Source of the DNA: CAVQGM01 sp963712065
GTDB taxonomy: Bacteria > Actinomycetota > Acidimicrobiia > Acidimicrobiales > Acidimicrobilacustridaceae
Assembly: GCA_963712065.1 (NCBI GenBank)
Contig: CAVQGM010000002.1
Coordinates: forward strand, 1,674,001 to 1,738,000
Direction of reading: 5' to 3'
Length of the DNA: 64,000 nt
This document shows, one piece after another, positions 17,888 to 26,748 of the stretch. Made by a program: the position numbers and the translations under genes. Positions within the stretch are counted from its first letter, which is position 1; every line of letters starts with the position of its first letter. Below the pieces are notes generated by a model. It saw only the letters and a program-made list of their open reading frames with translations. It was not told the DNA's origin and searched no databases.

Positions 17888-19920
17888 CAGTTCTCGATCT
17901 CGATCTCGATCTGGGGTGGGGGCTCCTGGCTCACGCGCAGCAGGTGGCCGGGTTCGGTGGCGGGGTGGAGCTCGACGTAGTTGTCGGAGCCGGCCCAGGT
18001 GAACGAGCGACCGGTCAGCAGATCCTGCACGCCGAACGGGCGGGCCGGGTCGATCCCCAGGGCCGGGAGGTCGAGGTGGACGAGGCCCGCCTGCGGCCAG
18101 GCGGGATCGAGGTTGGCGATGGCCAGGACGGGATTGCGGTGGGGGCGGTCGGGGTGGGGGTCGGCCCCATCGTGGGCCGTCTTGGAGTAGCAGAGCAACT
18201 GCTCGCCGTCGACGGGGTGGAAGCGGAGGGTGCGCAGGGTGTGCAGCGCCAGCTGGTCGTGGCGCGCCCGGTTGAGGTCGGCGATCAGCTCACCGATCGA
18301 GCGGGGGTCGTCGCGTTCCCAGTGGCGGATCTCGTACTTCTCCGAATCCAGGTACTCCTCCTTGCCGTTGCCCGCCGGTCGGTTGTCGGCCAGCTCGAAG
18401 GTGGGGCCGTAGATGCCGTAGCTCGGGCAGAGCGTGGCGGCGAGGAACACCCGGACGGCGTTGGCCTCTCGGGGCGCGTCCTGCAGCTGCCAGGCGAGGA
18501 TGTCGGGGGTGTTGGGCCAGGCGTTGGGGCGGAACTCCTCGACGCTCGGCGGGGTCGACAGCTCGGTGAAGTAGTCGACGAGCTCGCCCTTGGTCGTCCG
18601 CCAGGTGAAGTAGGTGTACGACTGCGAGAACCCGACTCGTCCGAGCTGGTGCATCACCTCGGGTCGGGTGAACGCCTCGGCGAGGAAGATCACCTCGGGG
18701 TGCGTCGATCGGATGTCGCCGATCAGCCATTCCCAGAACGGGAAGGGCTTCGTGTGCGGGTTGTCGACCCGGAAGACGCGGATGCCCTGATGGACCCAGA
18801 ACCGGGTGAGGTCGCGCAGCGCCTCCCACAGCCCGCGCCAGGCCGGGCTCTCGAAGTCGAGCGGGTAGATGTCCTGGTACCGCTTGGGCGGGTTCTCGGC
18901 GTACTGGATGGAGCCGTCGGGCCGGTGCCGGAACCACTCGGGGTGCTCGGTCACCCAGGGGTGGTCGGGCGAGCACTGGAGGGCCAGGTCGAGGGCGACC
19001 TCGATGCCGTCGGCGGCGGCGACGGCGACGAGGTGGCGCAGGTCGTCGACGGTGCCGAGGTCGGGGTGGACGGCGTCGTGGCCGCCCTCGGCAGCACCGA
19101 TCGCCCAGGGACTGCCCGGGTCACCGGGGCCGGCCGTCTCGCGGTTGTTCGGCCCCTTGCGGAAGGAGCGGCCGATCGGGTGGATCGGCGGCAGGTACAG
19201 CACGTCGAAGCCGAGGTCGGTCACGTAGCCGAGCTGGTCGGCGACGTCGCGGAGGGTGCCGTGGGGCCGGGAACGGGGGTCGGTGCTCCAGGACCGGGGG
19301 AACAGCTCGTACCAGGTGCTGAACAACGCCTTCTCGCGCTCCACGTCGACGGCGATCGTGGGGCCGACGGCGGCGAGCTTGCGGGGCAGCCGGGCCCGGA
19401 AGCGCTCGCCGGCCGACGGGCGGGCCTCGCCCCCCGGGTCGGTGAGCGGGAGCGGGTCGCCACCGCGCAGGGCGGCGGCCGCGTCGACCAGGGGGCCGGC
19501 GTCGCGTCGCGGGGCACCGGTGCTGGCCTCCTCGAGCAGCGCGGCCGCCATGAGCAGGTCGGCGCCGACCTCGACCCCAGCGTCCAGCTTGCGCTCGACG
19601 GCGTGGCGGAGCGAGGCGAAGTGGTCGATCCACGCCACCACCCGGAAGCGGTGCACGCCGGTGACGGCCGGGATCCACCGGGCCCCCCAGCGGTCGAGCC
19701 CGGGGTTCACGCTGCCCATCGGTGCCGACGACCACCCCTTGGTGCCCGGCACCTGCCACTCGACGACGACGTGGAGGGCGTCGTGACCGTCGGCGAACAC
19801 CGTGGCCTCGACGTCGACCGGCTCCCCGACCACCCGCTTCACCGGATACGCGCCACCGCTCACCGCCGGCGCGACGTCGTCGATCACGATCCGGTTCGGC
19901 GCCATCGCGCTCGCGGCCAT
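17887..19920 (-). CDS. glgE: Alpha-1,4-glucan:maltose-1-phosphate maltosyltransferase GlgE
   Basis: The 677-residue GH13_3 enzyme (EC 2.4.99.16) transfers maltosyl units from maltose-1-phosphate to alpha-glucan. Signatures are VDVEREKALFSTWYELFPRS, YLPPIHPIGRSFRKGPNN, the nucleophile loop FRVDNPHTKPFPFWEWL and acid/base Glu in VIFLAEAFTRPEVMH. The C-terminus ends in a short IEIEIEN repeat from a hexamer-repeated DNA stretch. ATG 19920 is preceded by AGAAAGGGGACC, a good ribosome binding site. Its stop overlaps the treS ATG by one base (TGATG). It leads the four-gene operon glgE, treS-mak, malQ, glgB. Confidence 0.97.
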   Translation of the reverse strand: MAASAMAPNRIVIDDVAPAVSGGAYPVKRVVGEPVDVEATVFADGHDALHVVVEWQVPGTKGWSSAPMGSVNPGLDRWGARWIPAVTGVHRFRVVAWIDHFASLRHAVERKLDAGVEVGADLLMAAALLEEASTGAPRRDAGPLVDAAAALRGGDPLPLTDPGGEARPSAGERFRARLPRKLAAVGPTIAVDVEREKALFSTWYELFPRSWSTDPRSRPHGTLRDVADQLGYVTDLGFDVLYLPPIHPIGRSFRKGPNNRETAGPGDPGSPWAIGAAEGGHDAVHPDLGTVDDLRHLVAVAAADGIEVALDLALQCSPDHPWVTEHPEWFRHRPDGSIQYAENPPKRYQDIYPLDFESPAWRGLWEALRDLTRFWVHQGIRVFRVDNPHTKPFPFWEWLIGDIRSTHPEVIFLAEAFTRPEVMHQLGRVGFSQSYTYFTWRTTKGELVDYFTELSTPPSVEEFRPNAWPNTPDILAWQLQDAPREANAVRVFLAATLCPSYGIYGPTFELADNRPAGNGKEEYLDSEKYEIRHWERDDPRSIGELIADLNRARHDQLALHTLRTLRFHPVDGEQLLCYSKTAHDGADPHPDRPHRNPVLAIANLDPAWPQAGLVHLDLPALGIDPARPFGVQDLLTGRSFTWAGSDNYVELHPATEPGHLLRVSQEPPPQIEIEIEN

Positions 19921-19976
19921 ACCGGTCCCCTTTCTAGTCGGTGGAGACCCTCGTCAGACTCGGGCCGGACGTTGGT

Positions 19977-19982
19977 TAGGGT
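19977..19982 (+). promoter_or_regulatory. -10 element (TAGGGT) of the penicillin-acylase-family gene
   Basis: TAGGGT lies 38 bases before ATG 20021, giving a leader of about 32 bases that contains GGGGGAAGGA. It sits in the 100-base gap shared with the divergent glgE gene. Confidence 0.45.
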
Positions 19983-20020
19983 CGAGGCCGTTCGTCCTAC
20001 CTGGGGGAAGGAACCACCAC

Positions 20021-22573
20021 ATGACCCGTCTCGGCTCGCGCCGTCCCGTCGCCGCCGTCGTCCTCGCCCTCGCCCTCGCGCTCGTGGCGGCCGGCTGCAC
20101 CGGCGACGACTCGGCATCGGGCCCGGACGCCACCGAGGGGGGTGGCACCCTCGTCGGCGCCGAGGGCACCTACGAGGCCACCATCCGTCGCACCACCGAC
20201 GGGATCCCCCACATCACCGCCGACTCTCTCGCGAACCTGTCGTTCGGGCAGGGCTGGGCCAGCGGCGAGGACCGGGCGTGCGACCTGGCCGACCAGGTCG
20301 TCAAGGTGAAGGGCGAACGGGCCAAGTGGTTCGGGGCGGGCGACGCGGACGCCAACCTGAACTCCGACCTGGCCTGGCGGGCCCTCGGGCTCGAGGAGCG
20401 GGCCGCCGCCGACTTCGAGGCCGCGCCCGCCCAGGTGGTCGAGCTGATCACCGCGTACACCGACGGGTGGAACGCCCACCTCGACTCGGTCGGGGCCGAC
20501 GACCTGCCCGACTGGTGCGCCGGCGAGCCGTGGGTGAAGCCGCTCGAGCCGGTCGAGGTGTACGCCTACGCCCGGTCGATCGCCCTCCAGGCGTCGGGTG
20601 GTGCCGTGGCCCAGTACCTCGCCACCGCCCAGCCGCCGGCAGGGGCCGGCACCACCGAGGGCACCGACGAGGCCGCCGTCGCCACGTTCGGCGCCGCCCT
20701 CGGTGACGTGCCGATCGCCTCGAACGGATGGGCCGTCGGCCGCGACCGGTCGACCGACGGCGGCGGGCTCCTCCTCGCCAACCCCCACTTCCCGTGGGAG
20801 GGCGAGCTGCGCTTCTGGGAGGTCCACCTCACCATCCCCGGCGAGCTCGACAAGTACGGCGCGCAGCTCTCGGGGCTGCCCGGCCTGGCCATCGGCTTCG
20901 GCGAGGAGTTCGGGTGGACCCACACCGTGTCGGCCGGCAGCCGCTTCACCGCCTACCGGCTCGACCTGGTGCCCGGCGATCCGACCCGCTACCGCTACGG
21001 CGACGAGGAGCGGGCCATGACCTCGACCGAGGTCACCATCGAGGTCGGCAACGACGACGGCACGATCACGTCCGAGACCCGCGCCCTGTGGTCGACCCAG
21101 TACGGCCCGGTGCTCGACTTCCCCGGCATCGGGTGGTCGGAGACGACGACCATCTCGTACCGGGACGCCAACATCGACAACGACGAGTTCGTCGAGCAGT
21201 ACCTCGGCATGCTGAGCGCCGACACCCTCGACGAGTTCGTCGCCGTGCACCGTGACGTCACCGGTGTGCCGCTGTTCAACACCGTCGCCGTCTCGTCCGA
21301 CGGCCGGGCCTGGTACGCCGACACCTCGGCCACCCCGAACCTGTCGGCCGAGGCGCTCGCCGCCTACGACGCCAGCCTCGCCTCCGACCCGATCGTGAAG
21401 GCGGCCGCCGACAGCCGGGCGATCCTGCTGGACGGCTCCGACCCGGTGTTCGAGTGGGTCGACGAGCCCGGAGCCCGGGACCCGGGACTGGTGCCCTACG
21501 AGGACCTCCCGCAGGTCGAGCGCCGCGACTACTTGTTCAACGCCAACGACTCGTTCTGGATGCCGCACGCCACCGCGCTGCTCGAGGGCGACTACTCCCC
21601 CCTCCACGGCCGCCAGGACACGGCACGCTCGCCCCGGACCCGCGAGAACGCGACGGTGCTCGACGACACGTCGGCCACCGGGCCCGCCGGTGACGACGGG
21701 GACTTCACCCTCGACGAGCTCGCCGACGCCGCCCTCCAGAACCGGGGCTTCACCTCCCGCGAGCTGCTCGACGCCGTCGTCGAGCGCTGCACCAGCGTGC
21801 CGGTCGTGCCGGTCGGCCCGCTGCTCGGCTCCGACGGCACCGAGCAGCTGCCGGCCGCTTCGGTCGACGTCAGCGAGGCCTGTGCCCTGCTCGACCAGTG
21901 GGACGGCGTGTACGACCCCGACCGCACCGGGGCCCCGATCTGGCGGGAGCTGATGGCCCGCTACCCGTCGAGCGCGCTCGGCGAGGCCGGTGCCCTGTGG
22001 GCCGAGCCGTTCGACCCTGCCGATCCGCTCGGCACCCCGAGCGGCCTGGCCCCCGCGCCCGACGGCGGCACCGACCCGGTGGTCGAGAACCTGGCCCGGG
22101 TCGTACAGCTCTTCCAGGTGGCCGGCCTCCCGCTGGCCACGACCCTCGGCGAGGCCCAGTTCGCGGTGCGCGACGGGAACGAGGTGCCGATCCACGGCGG
22201 CGACGCCCGCGACGGCACCACCAACGTGGTCGGCTGGGGCCGAGGTTGGTCGACGAAGGACCCCTACCTGGCGTCGCTCGATCGCAAGACGGTGATCTCG
22301 GGCACGTCGCTGGCCCGCACGACCGACGAGAGCGGCGAGACCCGCACCGGCTACTGGATCAACAACGGCACCTCGTTCCTGATGGCCCTCCACTACGGTC
22401 CGGACGGGCCCGAGGCCAAGGCCCTCCTCACCTACGGGAACCCCGCCGACCGCTCGAACGCCGACTACCTCGCCGCCACCGAGCGCTTCTCGCGCAAGGA
22501 CTGGCGGGACGTGCTCTTCACCGAGGACCAGATCGAGGCCGAGACGCGGTCCACCGAGACCGTGCGCGGGTAG
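20021..22573 (+). CDS. Penicillin acylase family lipoprotein (Ntn-hydrolase)
   Basis: The 850-residue exported amidohydrolase belongs to the penicillin G/acyl-homoserine-lactone acylase family. A lipoprotein signal peptide ends VAAGC (Cys26). The alpha-subunit region starts TIRRTTDGIPHITADSL. The autocatalytic N-terminal nucleophile is Ser234 in IASNGWAVGRDRS, followed by LLLANPHFPWEGELRFWEV, the usual PHxxW context. Later motifs include GEEFGWTHTVSAG and YLFNANDSFW. ATG 20021 follows GGGGGAAGGAACCACC. The substrate is unknown; candidates are acyl-homoserine lactones, acylated peptides or antibiotics. It stands alone, divergent from the glgE operon. Confidence 0.9.
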   Translation: MTRLGSRRPVAAVVLALALALVAAGCTGDDSASGPDATEGGGTLVGAEGTYEATIRRTTDGIPHITADSLANLSFGQGWASGEDRACDLADQVVKVKGERAKWFGAGDADANLNSDLAWRALGLEERAAADFEAAPAQVVELITAYTDGWNAHLDSVGADDLPDWCAGEPWVKPLEPVEVYAYARSIALQASGGAVAQYLATAQPPAGAGTTEGTDEAAVATFGAALGDVPIASNGWAVGRDRSTDGGGLLLANPHFPWEGELRFWEVHLTIPGELDKYGAQLSGLPGLAIGFGEEFGWTHTVSAGSRFTAYRLDLVPGDPTRYRYGDEERAMTSTEVTIEVGNDDGTITSETRALWSTQYGPVLDFPGIGWSETTTISYRDANIDNDEFVEQYLGMLSADTLDEFVAVHRDVTGVPLFNTVAVSSDGRAWYADTSATPNLSAEALAAYDASLASDPIVKAAADSRAILLDGSDPVFEWVDEPGARDPGLVPYEDLPQVERRDYLFNANDSFWMPHATALLEGDYSPLHGRQDTARSPRTRENATVLDDTSATGPAGDDGDFTLDELADAALQNRGFTSRELLDAVVERCTSVPVVPVGPLLGSDGTEQLPAASVDVSEACALLDQWDGVYDPDRTGAPIWRELMARYPSSALGEAGALWAEPFDPADPLGTPSGLAPAPDGGTDPVVENLARVVQLFQVAGLPLATTLGEAQFAVRDGNEVPIHGGDARDGTTNVVGWGRGWSTKDPYLASLDRKTVISGTSLARTTDESGETRTGYWINNGTSFLMALHYGPDGPEAKALLTYGNPADRSNADYLAATERFSRKDWRDVLFTEDQIEAETRSTETVRG

Positions 22574-22695
22574 CACCGCGGCGGCCAACCGGTCCGGGCG
22601 CCCGCGCGCCGTGTGGGTGGGTCATCCCGAGCGCCGTCCCGTCCAGGGCGAGGACGGCGTCGTCGCCGCCCGCCGACGAGGCCCTCGCCGCACCG

Positions 22696-23999
22696 TCAGG
22701 CGGCGTCGAACCGGAGCCGGCCAGGGCCGTCGGGCGACGGCCGGTCGGGGTCGGATCGCCCGGGGTCGGATCGCCCGCGGTCGGGCGAGGCCCGGTCGGG
22801 CGGGTCGCGGCCCGCTCGGAGGTCGCTCGGTGATCGATGCTCGTCGGGTGGGTGCCAGGTCCAGGATCCGGGGCCGCCGCGCAGGTCGTGGCCGCGGTGG
22901 GTGATGAGGTCGTGGTGGTGGGCGCACACGGTGGCGAGCTCGTCCAACGTGGTGCGGCCGGTGTCGGCGAACGGGACGGTGTGGTGGACCTCGAGCCGTC
23001 GGGTGCTCGAACAGCCGGGCACGACGCAGCAGCGGTCGCGGACCAGCAGGGCGTCGTCGATCTCGGGGGGCCGGCGCCGGCCGAGGCGCACGACGCGGTG
23101 CACGTCGGTGCCGTCGGTCTCGACCAGCGACACGAACGGGTTCGGGCCCCACATCTGGCGGGCCACGGGCACGGGGACGGGGCCGACGCCGGCGATCTCA
23201 CAGGTCTCACCCGGGTGCGGTGCGCGCCGCGGAGCACGGCGGTGTCGGTGACGTGGATGTACACCCGCGGGTCGCGGCCCGGCGTGGATCCGTCACCACC
23301 CGACGACGACGCCCGGACCAGGCGCACCATGGCGTCCGAAGCCAGGTGCCGGTCGGGGTCGCGTCGCCCGGCCCGGTACGCCTCCTTGAAGGCGTGTTCG
23401 CGGTGGCGTTGGTGAAGGGACAGGAACTCGCTGTATTCGTCGAGGGTGGTGCGCCAGTGGACGTTGCCCATGCCCTCGTCGTCGACGAAGGTCCTCAGCT
23501 CCCGGTCGTGGCGTTGCCGGGCGTAGCGGCGCTGCTCGTCGGGGTCCCCGGCCGCCCTCGCCTCGGCCGCGGCCTTCTTGAGCTGCCCGAGATCGGCCCG
23601 CTTGGCCGTGTCGAGCAGGTCGCGCTCGCAGCCCGGGTCGACCTCGGCCGCCCGGGCGATCGCCGCCGCCTGGTCGATCGACACCGCACCGGCGCGCACC
23701 GCGTCACCCGTCGGACCCAGCGACTCGAGCTTGCGGGCGGTGTCGACCAGCTTGCCGACACCGCCCGGTGACTCCCCGGTCCTGGTGGCCAGGAACTCCC
23801 GCACCGAACGCGAGCCCGACGCCTGCCAGGCGTTGGCCTCCTCCACCCGGCGAGCGGCCAAGGCCTGCCCGGTCTCGGCCAGCCGTTTCATCTCGGCGAA
23901 CAGCTCGACCGCCTCGACCGCCTGGGCCCCGGTCAGGCACCCCGGCTCGAACCCGGCCACCGCGGCCCGCAGGCCGTCTCGGAGGGTCCCCAACGCCAT
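22696..23999 (-). pseudogene. DUF222/HNH endonuclease (13E12 repeat-family type), frameshifted as written
   Basis: The N-terminal DUF222 region (about 1-270) contains CLTGAQAVEAVELFAEMKRL and VYIHVTDTAVLRGAHRT. The C-terminal HNH nuclease reads CCVVPGCSSTRRLEVHH, then VPFADTG and TVCAHHHDLITHRGHDL. The two parts are in different frames. A single missing base at 23210-23215 (CCCGGG) restores HRTPGETCEIAGVGPVPVPV and a product of about 434 residues. The tail has a short GRSDP-type repeat. ATG 23999 (MALGTLRDGL) is chosen because a perfect-spacing promoter leaves it leaderless. A LexA-type box lies in that promoter. Related mycobacterial genes are often multicopy and SOS-linked. Confidence 0.8.
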
Positions 24000-24006
24000 G
24001 CCGACC

Positions 24007-24035
24007 ATCGTAGCGAACACCAGTTCGCTTGGCAA
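24007..24035 (-). promoter_or_regulatory. Promoter of the HNH gene (TTGCCA, 17 bp, TACGAT)
   Basis: On the minus strand, -35 TTGCCA (24035-24030) and -10 TACGAT (24012-24007) are separated by exactly 17 bases. Transcription would start at or next to ATG 23999. The spacer is almost entirely occupied by the inverted repeat at 24013-24028. Confidence 0.75.
24013..24028. promoter_or_regulatory. LexA (SOS) box-like inverted repeat
   Basis: The sequence is GCGAACACCAGTTCGC, perfect 6-base arms around 4 bases. Its core CGAAC-N4-GTTCG matches the Gram-positive/actinobacterial LexA site. It fills the spacer between the -35 and -10 of the HNH gene and abuts the -35 of the divergent ferritin-like gene, so a bound repressor would block the first and could affect the second. 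Confidence 0.75.
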
Positions 24036-24056
24036 GAGGTCGCCGACCGTTACGAT
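24029..24056 (+). promoter_or_regulatory. Promoter of the ferritin-like gene (TTGGCA, 16 bp, TACGAT)
   Basis: TTGGCA at 24029-24034 and TACGAT at 24051-24056 are separated by 16 bases. The -35 overlaps, on the opposite strand, the -35 of the HNH promoter. The leader before ATG 24085 contains GCAGGGGGTG as ribosome binding site. Confidence 0.65.
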
Positions 24057-24084
24057 GCGCCACATCGACGGCAGGGGGTGACCG

Positions 24085-24567
24085 ATGACCGAGCACCAGG
24101 ACTTCTTCGCGGCCAACGCCGCCCTCGGCCGGGTCGAGGTGCTCGACGTGCCGGCCATGGAGTTGTTGATCACCGTCGAGCGCACGGGACGCGTGTTCTA
24201 CGAGCAGCTCGCCGAGCGCATCGGCAATGACGAGGCGGCCGAGCTCCTCCGTCGCAACGGGCGGGAGGAGGTCGGCCACGCCAACCGCATCCGCAGGGCC
24301 ATCGCCGTGAAGCAGGGCGCCGAGTACGAGCCGTCGGCCGAGGTGCTCGAGCCGCTGCCCGTCCCCCTCCCCGACCACGTCGACCTCGAAGTCCTGCCGC
24401 TCATCGTGCAGGGCGAGCTCGACGGCAACCTCGGCTACCAGCGGTGGGCCGACCGGGAGGCCGATCCCGAGGTGGCGGCGATCCTCCGCCAGAACGGGGC
24501 GGAGGAGACGCTCCACGGCGAGCGGGTCGAGCGCGTCATCGCCATCCTGCGCGCCGACGCCGACTGA
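24085..24567 (+). CDS. Ferritin-like/rubrerythrin-type di-iron protein
   Basis: The 160-residue all-helical protein has two repeated E...EExxH metal-ligand sets: ELLITVERTGRVFYEQLA with REEVGHANRIRRA, and LIVQGELDGNLGYQRWAD with GAEETLHGERVERV. That is the four-helix ferritin-like superfamily arrangement. There is no rubredoxin domain. The likely role is peroxide or iron handling. It shares a bidirectional promoter region with the LexA-boxed HNH gene, so DNA-damage or oxidative control is possible but not shown. Confidence 0.85.
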   Translation: MTEHQDFFAANAALGRVEVLDVPAMELLITVERTGRVFYEQLAERIGNDEAAELLRRNGREEVGHANRIRRAIAVKQGAEYEPSAEVLEPLPVPLPDHVDLEVLPLIVQGELDGNLGYQRWADREADPEVAAILRQNGAEETLHGERVERVIAILRADAD

Positions 24568-24608
24568 GAACGGGGAACCAGAGCGCCGGCCGTACCGTCG
24601 GAACGGAC

Positions 24609-25424
24609 ATGCGCCGCCTGCTCGCCCTCATGGCCGTCGTCAGCGCCCTCGCCGCGCTGGCGGCGTGCGGATCCGAACCCGCCGACGGGCCCGGCGGTCC
24701 CGGCACCCCGACCGCCGCCGAACTCGACGGGCGCACCTTCGTCACCGAGGGGCTCACCCTGTCCTTCCGCGAGGGCAGCCTGTCCGCCCAGCCCGGCTGC
24801 AACACCATCGGCGGCCCGTACGACCTCGAAGGTGGGAAGCTGGTGGTCACCGAGCTGGCCATGACCGAGATGGCCTGCCTCGACCAGGCCCTGATGGACC
24901 GGGACACCGCCTTCGTCGCCTTCCTCCAGGCCGGTCCCACGATCACCCTCGACGGTCCCACCCTCACCCTGGCCACCGCCGACACCACCTGGGTCCTCAC
25001 CGACGAGGAGGTCGCCGACCCCGACCGCCCGCTGGAGGGCAGCTGGACGCTGGAAGGCCTCGTCGACGGCGAGACGGCCTCGTCGGTCACCGCGGGCGTC
25101 GATGCCGGCATCGTGGTCGCCGCCGGGTCGGACACGGTGGGCACCGACACGACCCTCGCCGGGCCGACGCAGATGACCTGGTGGGCCGGCTGCGAGATCG
25201 CCGGCGCCGAGATCACCGTCGACGACCACGCCTCCACGATCACCCTCGGACCGCCGCTCGCCATCGCCAACGACTGCACGCCGACGTCCATCCCCGAAGA
25301 CGACCGCCGCACCTTCGAGGCGATGGGCGCCGTCCTGGCCGACACCGTCACCTACGAGATCGACGCCGACCGCCTGACCGTCACCGATGGCGACCGGGGC
25401 CTGCAGCTGCGCGCCGCGCCCTGA
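24609..25424 (+). CDS. Lipoprotein with two META (HslJ-like) domains
   Basis: The 271-residue protein has a lipoprotein signal peptide ending LAALAAC (Cys20). Two META/DUF306 repeats follow. The first (about 38-140) contains GRTFVTEGLTLSF, QPGCNTIGGPYDL and MTEMACLDQ. The second (about 150-270) contains LEGSWTLEGLVDGETASS, TWWAGCEIAGAEI and IANDCTPTS. The conserved Cys pairs fit META folds exported to the envelope. The start ATG 24609 lies 10 bases after TACCGT. The function of META lipoproteins is poorly defined. Confidence 0.88.
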   Translation: MRRLLALMAVVSALAALAACGSEPADGPGGPGTPTAAELDGRTFVTEGLTLSFREGSLSAQPGCNTIGGPYDLEGGKLVVTELAMTEMACLDQALMDRDTAFVAFLQAGPTITLDGPTLTLATADTTWVLTDEEVADPDRPLEGSWTLEGLVDGETASSVTAGVDAGIVVAAGSDTVGTDTTLAGPTQMTWWAGCEIAGAEITVDDHASTITLGPPLAIANDCTPTSIPEDDRRTFEAMGAVLADTVTYEIDADRLTVTDGDRGLQLRAAP

Positions 25425-25457
25425 CGCGCCGTCCCCTGGCCGCGGGGCACGATCGGG

Positions 25458-26669
25458 TCAGCCCGTCATCTCCTGGCACTCGGGCGGGAACGTCCCGGCC
25501 GGATCGCCCTGCTCGGCGATGGCGTCGAGGCACGCCTGGAGCTCGGGGAGTTCCAGCTCGGCGGGCGTCGACGGGAGGAGCCGCCCGTAGCAGCCGAGCC
25601 CCCCGAGGGCCATGGGCCCCGTCTCGGCGGTGTACTCGGCCACCGTCTTGCCCGCCGCCTGCTCGCGGAGGCAGGCCGCCACCGCATCGGTGTCGAGGGC
25701 GTCGACGTCCCCTCCGGGACCGAGGTCGTCGGTGCCCTCGGGCAGACCGAGACCGGCGGCGCAGTCGAGCACCGTGCCGAGCGGGTCGTCGACGACGACC
25801 TCGGCGGGGAGCTCGCCGAACGGGGTGACCTCGGAGGGCGCCGGCGGGCCGACCTCCACCGGCTCGCCGTAGGCCCAGATCTCCATGGTGAACACGAGCG
25901 GGGACGGGGCCGACCCGGCCTCGCCTCCCGGCGGCGGCGCGGCAGGGGTGCGCCACTCGATCCGACGCACCAGCCCGTCGTCACCGACCCACACCTCGGC
26001 GCTCGCGCCCGACCCGCCCCCCTCGGTCACGGGCTCGATCCCGAGGGCGTACCGGGTCGTCATGTCGCCTCGGACCTCTTCCCGTCCGACCTCGGTGATC
26101 CCGGTCGCCTGCGCGCGCAGCTCGTCGAACAAGCGGTTGACGTCCATGCCGGCGTCCATGCCGGCGTCCATGCCGGCGTCACCGCCATCGTCCTGCCCGG
26201 CGGCGGCGATCACCGCCAACGACATGGCTCGGGGCTCGGCGAACAGCAGCACCACCAGCTCGGACGAGTCGACGGCGTCCACGTCGATCCACGGCGTCGG
26301 CACCGGCCAGTCGGGCACCACCTCGCTCGAGACGAACAGCCGGCCCCCGTCGGCGATCCCCTCGGGGGCGTCGTCGTCGTCGATCGAGACCCACGCCCGC
26401 CCCGACGTCGCGTCGATGGCCCCGGTCGCGTCCAGGTCCAGCCCGCAGCCGACGCCGAGACCGGGCATCGACGCGACGTCGCTCACGAACGAGAAGCGGA
26501 ACGAGTCGGACGACGACGAGGCGTCGAGGGAGGCGTTCAGCAGGTCGAGCGAGGCCGGGCCGGCGTCGAGGCGCTCGGCGTCGTCGACCGACGATCCGCA
26601 GGCGACGCCGACGAGGGCGGCGGTCGCCGCCACGATGCCCAACCAGGTCTGCCGCCTTCGCCGCCGCAT
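25458..26669 (-). CDS. Lipoprotein of unknown function (LppX/LprG-like fold possible)
   Basis: The 403-residue protein has a signal peptide with lipobox LVGVAC (Cys24). The mature part starts with a region like lipid-carrier lipoproteins (LLNASLDASSSSDSFRFSF, later GRAWVSIDDDDAPEGI). It has a mid-protein AGMD repeat and a Cys-rich C-terminal third (VLDCAAGLGL, VAACLREQ, GLGCYGRLL, LQACLDAI, PPECQEM). ATG 26669 is preceded by a strong GGGAGGATCG ribosome binding site. The gene converges with the META lipoprotein, 33 bases apart. The LppX/LprG similarity is only a fold-level suggestion. Confidence 0.7.
   Translation of the reverse strand: MRRRRRQTWLGIVAATAALVGVACGSSVDDAERLDAGPASLDLLNASLDASSSSDSFRFSFVSDVASMPGLGVGCGLDLDATGAIDATSGRAWVSIDDDDAPEGIADGGRLFVSSEVVPDWPVPTPWIDVDAVDSSELVVLLFAEPRAMSLAVIAAAGQDDGGDAGMDAGMDAGMDVNRLFDELRAQATGITEVGREEVRGDMTTRYALGIEPVTEGGGSGASAEVWVGDDGLVRRIEWRTPAAPPPGGEAGSAPSPLVFTMEIWAYGEPVEVGPPAPSEVTPFGELPAEVVVDDPLGTVLDCAAGLGLPEGTDDLGPGGDVDALDTDAVAACLREQAAGKTVAEYTAETGPMALGGLGCYGRLLPSTPAELELPELQACLDAIAEQGDPAGTFPPECQEMTG
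26141..26176. repeat. Three 12-bp tandem repeats (AGMD codons)
   Basis: CGTCCATGCCGG is repeated three times without interruption. On the minus strand it encodes AGMDAGMDAGMD within the lipoprotein gene. Confidence 0.9.
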
Positions 26670-26748
26670 CGATCCTCCCGTGTCCGATCTCGACCAGTGT
26701 CCCGTGACCGATGGGAACCTGCCAGTGACGTGCACCTGACGACCCTCC

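Noticed and set aside
17872..20706. Long forward frame opposite glgE
   Set aside because: It is antisense to glgE, whose catalytic motifs and ribosome binding site are clear.
22696..23999. Group I/II intron or transposon-borne HNH nuclease
   Set aside because: The DUF222-HNH layout is the 13E12 type. There are no terminal repeats, reverse transcriptase or interrupted host gene nearby.
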